Positions 61,444-64,000 of a DNA stretch of 64,000 bases are shown piece after piece. The stretch spans positions 10,998,001-11,062,000 of the forward strand of contig OU015664.1 in NCBI GenBank assembly GCA_907165275.2, written 5' to 3'. The notes beneath the pieces were generated by a model. It made no database searches. It saw only the letters and a list, made by a program, of their open reading frames with translations, and was not told the DNA's origin. The position numbers were made by a program, and so were the translations under genes. This stretch comes from Zygaena filipendulae (taxonomy: Eukaryota; Arthropoda; Insecta; Lepidoptera; Zygaenidae). How positions within the stretch are numbered: position 1 is the first letter of the stretch; each line of letters begins with the position of its first letter.

Positions 61444-61796
61444 GTGTGGTTTCCAAGGTATTACAATCAAAATTCGAATTAGTCCGTCAGTTAGAAAATA
61501 AAAAAATAATAGACACGTATTTTTTGCTTTTTCAAATTAATGAAAATAAACATTGATAAAGCCTTAGATTAAAACTGTTTTAATCTAAGGATAAAGCGCA
61601 TTAAAGTTTAGGGTGGGGGACTCGTGACGTCATTATTCGGTATATGCTCCGTACAAACTGCACCGGGTTGTGACGTCATGCGGAATTTCAACTCGATGTA
61701 TCGCCGTTATTTTTTGATGACGTAAAAAAAGATTAAATACGTTTCCAATAATTTTTATTGAACTACACGACGGAAAAAAGAAATACTCAAGTAATC
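61444..61796 (+). mobile_element. GTGACGTCAC MITE with an inserted palindrome
   Basis: AATT on both sides (61440-61443, 61797-61800). Interior as in 38504-38824. Contains the 27-bp palindrome at 61563-61589. CRE sites weakened to CGTGACGTCATT and TGTGACGTCATG. Confidence 0.8.
61563..61589. repeat. 27-bp perfect palindrome flanked by 8-bp direct repeats
   Basis: CTTAGATTAAAAC, T, GTTTTAATCTAAG between GATAAAGC (61555-61562) and GATAAAGC (61590-61597). Sister MITEs have a single GATAAAGC-type sequence here. Confidence 0.9.
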
Positions 61797-61800
61797 AATT

Positions 61801-62275
61801 GCGGTGAAGTAATAAAATAATAAGAAGAGAAGAAAAATTGCAATGGACAATACAGGCACAGCAATCCATTAGCGACATTGCTTCCGGCAATTTGAAGCAT
61901 TTATTTGTGATCAAGCCCAAAGCTGATTCGGAATTGATTCAAGTAGGGTTATTGAGCCGTGAATATTCATAATCAAGTCCACAGACAGGCGGACAAGACG
62001 ACCGAGATAATGAATATTTTAAGTTACAAATTCGACATCGTCTCACGCAATAAATTGGACAAAACATTACACAATCCATTCATAAAACGCATCTTTTATT
62101 CATTTTATATGCATTTATTTGTTTTTTCTTCCGTTAGAAGAAGCATATCTACCTATCTTGAAGTCACAACAGTTATTTTTGCTTCATATCGCCTCAGACG
62201 GTTAATGGCGATATTTTTAGGTAGATCAATATTTGTGTGTTCGTCCTGTTTGATTGACGAAACCATTAATTCGAT
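61801..62275. other. Unassigned
   Basis: The 108-codon plus-strand frame 61959-62285 ends in the microsatellite edge and has no domain. Confidence 0.4.
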
Positions 62276-62277
62276 TG

Positions 62278-62428
62278 TGAAATGAAATGAAATGAAATGA
62301 AATGAAATGAAATGAAATGAAATGAAATGAAATGAAATGAAATGAAATGAAATGAAATGAAATGAAATGAAATGAAATGAAATGAAATGAAATGAAATGA
62401 AATGAAATGAAAATGAAAATGAAATGAA
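62278..62428. repeat. (AAATG)n pentanucleotide array
   Basis: About 27 units, the last few irregular. Produces ISFHF-repeat frames on the minus strand. Confidence 0.97.
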
Positions 62429-62429
62429 A

Positions 62430-62570
62430 AAACACTGAAACACTGTTGAACACCACAACAGTACAATAAAAAAAAATTTAGTAACAGAAAGTATTAAGTG
62501 GCTCCAAATGGCGGCCTTATCACTATGAAGCGATCTCTTCCAGGCTACCGGGCGGAGTATGGAGATATTT
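62430..62570 (-). mobile_element. LINE 3' end next to the pentamer array
   Basis: Reverse complement has GAAGAGATCGCTTCATAGTG ATAAGGCCGCCATTTGG, then a tail that runs into the (CATTT)n array. Confidence 0.6.
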
Positions 62571-62744
62571 GTTACAGTAAAGATGTAGGTAGGTGGTGCA
62601 GCAATACAGCAAATAAAATCTAAAAAAATGTATTAAATATAAGTAGGTATATAAATCGAAGGTGTGTTAGCTATTTATTTATAAGAAATATTACATGTGA
62701 TCAAGCGTTTTTCTGCGTATGTCTGAAAGTTCCTGTTATAAGGA
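62571..62744. other. Unassigned
   Basis: No repeat recognised. Confidence 0.4.
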
Positions 62745-63066
62745 ATTCCGAAATCACGGCAGTGATACCATGGGCATCAGTATCAAAATGAATCGCCAAA
62801 TGTGTTGCCAAGCGCATAACTTCCAAATGCCTGCACCAAATTGGATAATTGTTTTTTTTTTTTGTGTTCGTTATTGACAGGACAAGGTTTATAAGAAAGA
62901 AGTTTGGAGTTCCTGCGGGAATTCCGACACTCACGCGGGTGAATCTCCGAAACGGTTGGACCGATATTGACGGGACTTTCACTGCTAATTAGCTATTGTT
63001 ATACTGCATTGGAGTTCTTGCGGGATTCCCGAAACGCACGCGGGTGAATCCGCGGGACAAAGCTAG
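62745..63066 (+). mobile_element. Helitron, double-hairpin subfamily
   Basis: AATGAATCGCCAAATGTGTT, GGAGTTCCTGCGGGAATTCC, GACGGGACTTTCACTGCTAA, second block ACGCACGCGGGTGAATCCGC and CTAG at 63063. Relative of 10740-11052. Confidence 0.78.
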
Positions 63067-63189
63067 TAATAATATAAAAACTTTTCCGCTAGTTCGTTTA
63101 ACAGCAATATCTATAGGAGTTATATTATTCGTATCATTGACTTTATGAAAACTGATAAACAACGATCTACAAAATATGTGTAGTTATCT

Positions 63190-63377
63190 TCTATACTAAA
63201 GATTAGATTTTTTGTTTGTTTGTTACGATTTAACTCAAAGACTACTGGACCGATTTCAAAAATTCTTTCACCATTAGAAAGCTACATTATCCCTGAGTAA
63301 CATAGGCTATATTGTAATCCGGAATTCCCGCGGGAACTCCGAAATTATCCGCGGGTGAAACCGCGCGGGACAGCTAG
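63190..63377 (+). mobile_element. Helitron, TCTATACTAAAGATTAGATT head
   Basis: TTTGTTTGTTTGTTACG, AAAGACTACTGGACCGATTT, CACCATTAGAAAGCTACATT, GCGGGTGAAACCGCGCGGGA, CAG-CTAG at 63374. Confidence 0.85.
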
Positions 63378-64000
63378 TGTGAAATTTCATAATGGTATTT
63401 TAAAAACAAATCAACAACCGAATTCTACCTAATATTTAAAAACTAAAGAGAAACCCATTGAGATAATGTCCCAAAAAGTCGAAACTCTTAGCACATCTGT
63501 TTTTTGAACAACCATTCATCATCCTATACAAATAATTGAATATTCGTCAGCGTAATACAGCTATGGAGATTGAATTGATAGCACCAGATGTTCTCGGGTA
63601 ACTGTGGTCAAGTAACATCTGCCCTACTTTCTTCACTATTACATCCACCGCAATATTTTTAAAACAAAGCTTTAAATTGAATCCTATTCCTCATTTCATG
63701 TCTTCATTGATAGTTTTCTTGGCACCAAAGTCCACTAACTTCTGGAACTGCCCAAATATAGTAGAGTTTATACGAATTGAATAAGGTTTCAGAAGCTAGA
63801 GTAAGTATTTAAATTAAATTAAGATCAGCAGGATTTTATTGCTATCGTTTCAATCAGAAAAATAGCAATTTTGTGAGCTTCAACTTTTGATTGCGTAACG
63901 TACATATTGCAATCGCAAAACCACCATGTTTTTGCAACCGAAACATGATAGAAATAAAAGTTACATTAATAGCCCCTCAGGACATTTTTTTTTTATTAAT
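63378..64000. other. Unassigned to window end
   Basis: AT-rich, no gene or repeat relative recognised. Confidence 0.4.

Noticed and set aside
62153..62458. 101-, 76- and 66-codon minus-strand frames
   Set aside because: Frames through the (AAATG)n array.
1..64000. CRISPR arrays, phage genes, bacterial operons, rRNA
   Set aside because: No spacer-repeat structure, no dense coding, no ribosome-binding patterns; the sequence is insect nuclear DNA.

Overview
This is animal nuclear DNA, almost certainly from a moth or butterfly (Lepidoptera). It is AT-rich, with no operon-like or prokaryotic coding. It is saturated with short repeats: non-autonomous Helitrons that start TC and end in a GC-rich hairpin plus CTAG, two tRNA-type SINE families, LINE 3' ends, and many MITEs. 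The window looks like intergenic or long-intron sequence. I found no complete protein-coding gene, rRNA, stand-alone tRNA or CRISPR array. Most open frames are frames through repeats or microsatellites.

Layout. 1-12.4 kb: two MITE copies and part of a third, a degenerate DUF4817-type gene fragment beside a GC-rich island (3.7-4.25 kb) that interrupts an older element, and about 17 Helitrons including a head-to-tail pair (5.9-6.5 kb). 12.9-18.7 kb: a MITE inserted into its own relative, then about 2.9 kb with little recognisable, then two Helitrons each carrying a LINE tail. 18.9-24.8 kb: a large (ATTCC)n array, MITEs carrying GTGACGTCAC palindromes, and Helitrons. 25.6-30.7 kb: several long-TIR elements and the best evidence of a host gene, a minus-strand terminal exon at 28673-28878 and a possible 49-base exon at 29573-29621, separated by a repeat. 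31-38 kb: a young 200-bp element, two inverted SINE copies, a second SINE family, and a LINE reverse-transcriptase C-terminal fragment. 38-47 kb: MITEs, a hAT-like element with a perfect 8-bp target duplication, a fold-back element, and several Helitron tandem arrays. 47-64 kb: a tandem dimer of an unclassified element, a second LINE C-terminal reading frame, PIF/Harbinger-like MITEs, a MITE holding a 27-bp palindrome inside an 8-bp duplication, and an (AAATG)n array.

How parts relate. Nested insertions give a relative order: Helitrons are often hosts for LINE tails, MITEs and fold-backs. All DNA-transposon copies seen are non-autonomous; no transposase, Rep/helicase or integrase domain is intact. 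They must have been mobilised from elsewhere in the genome. Family assignments rest on termini, target duplications and remembered family patterns, not database searches.
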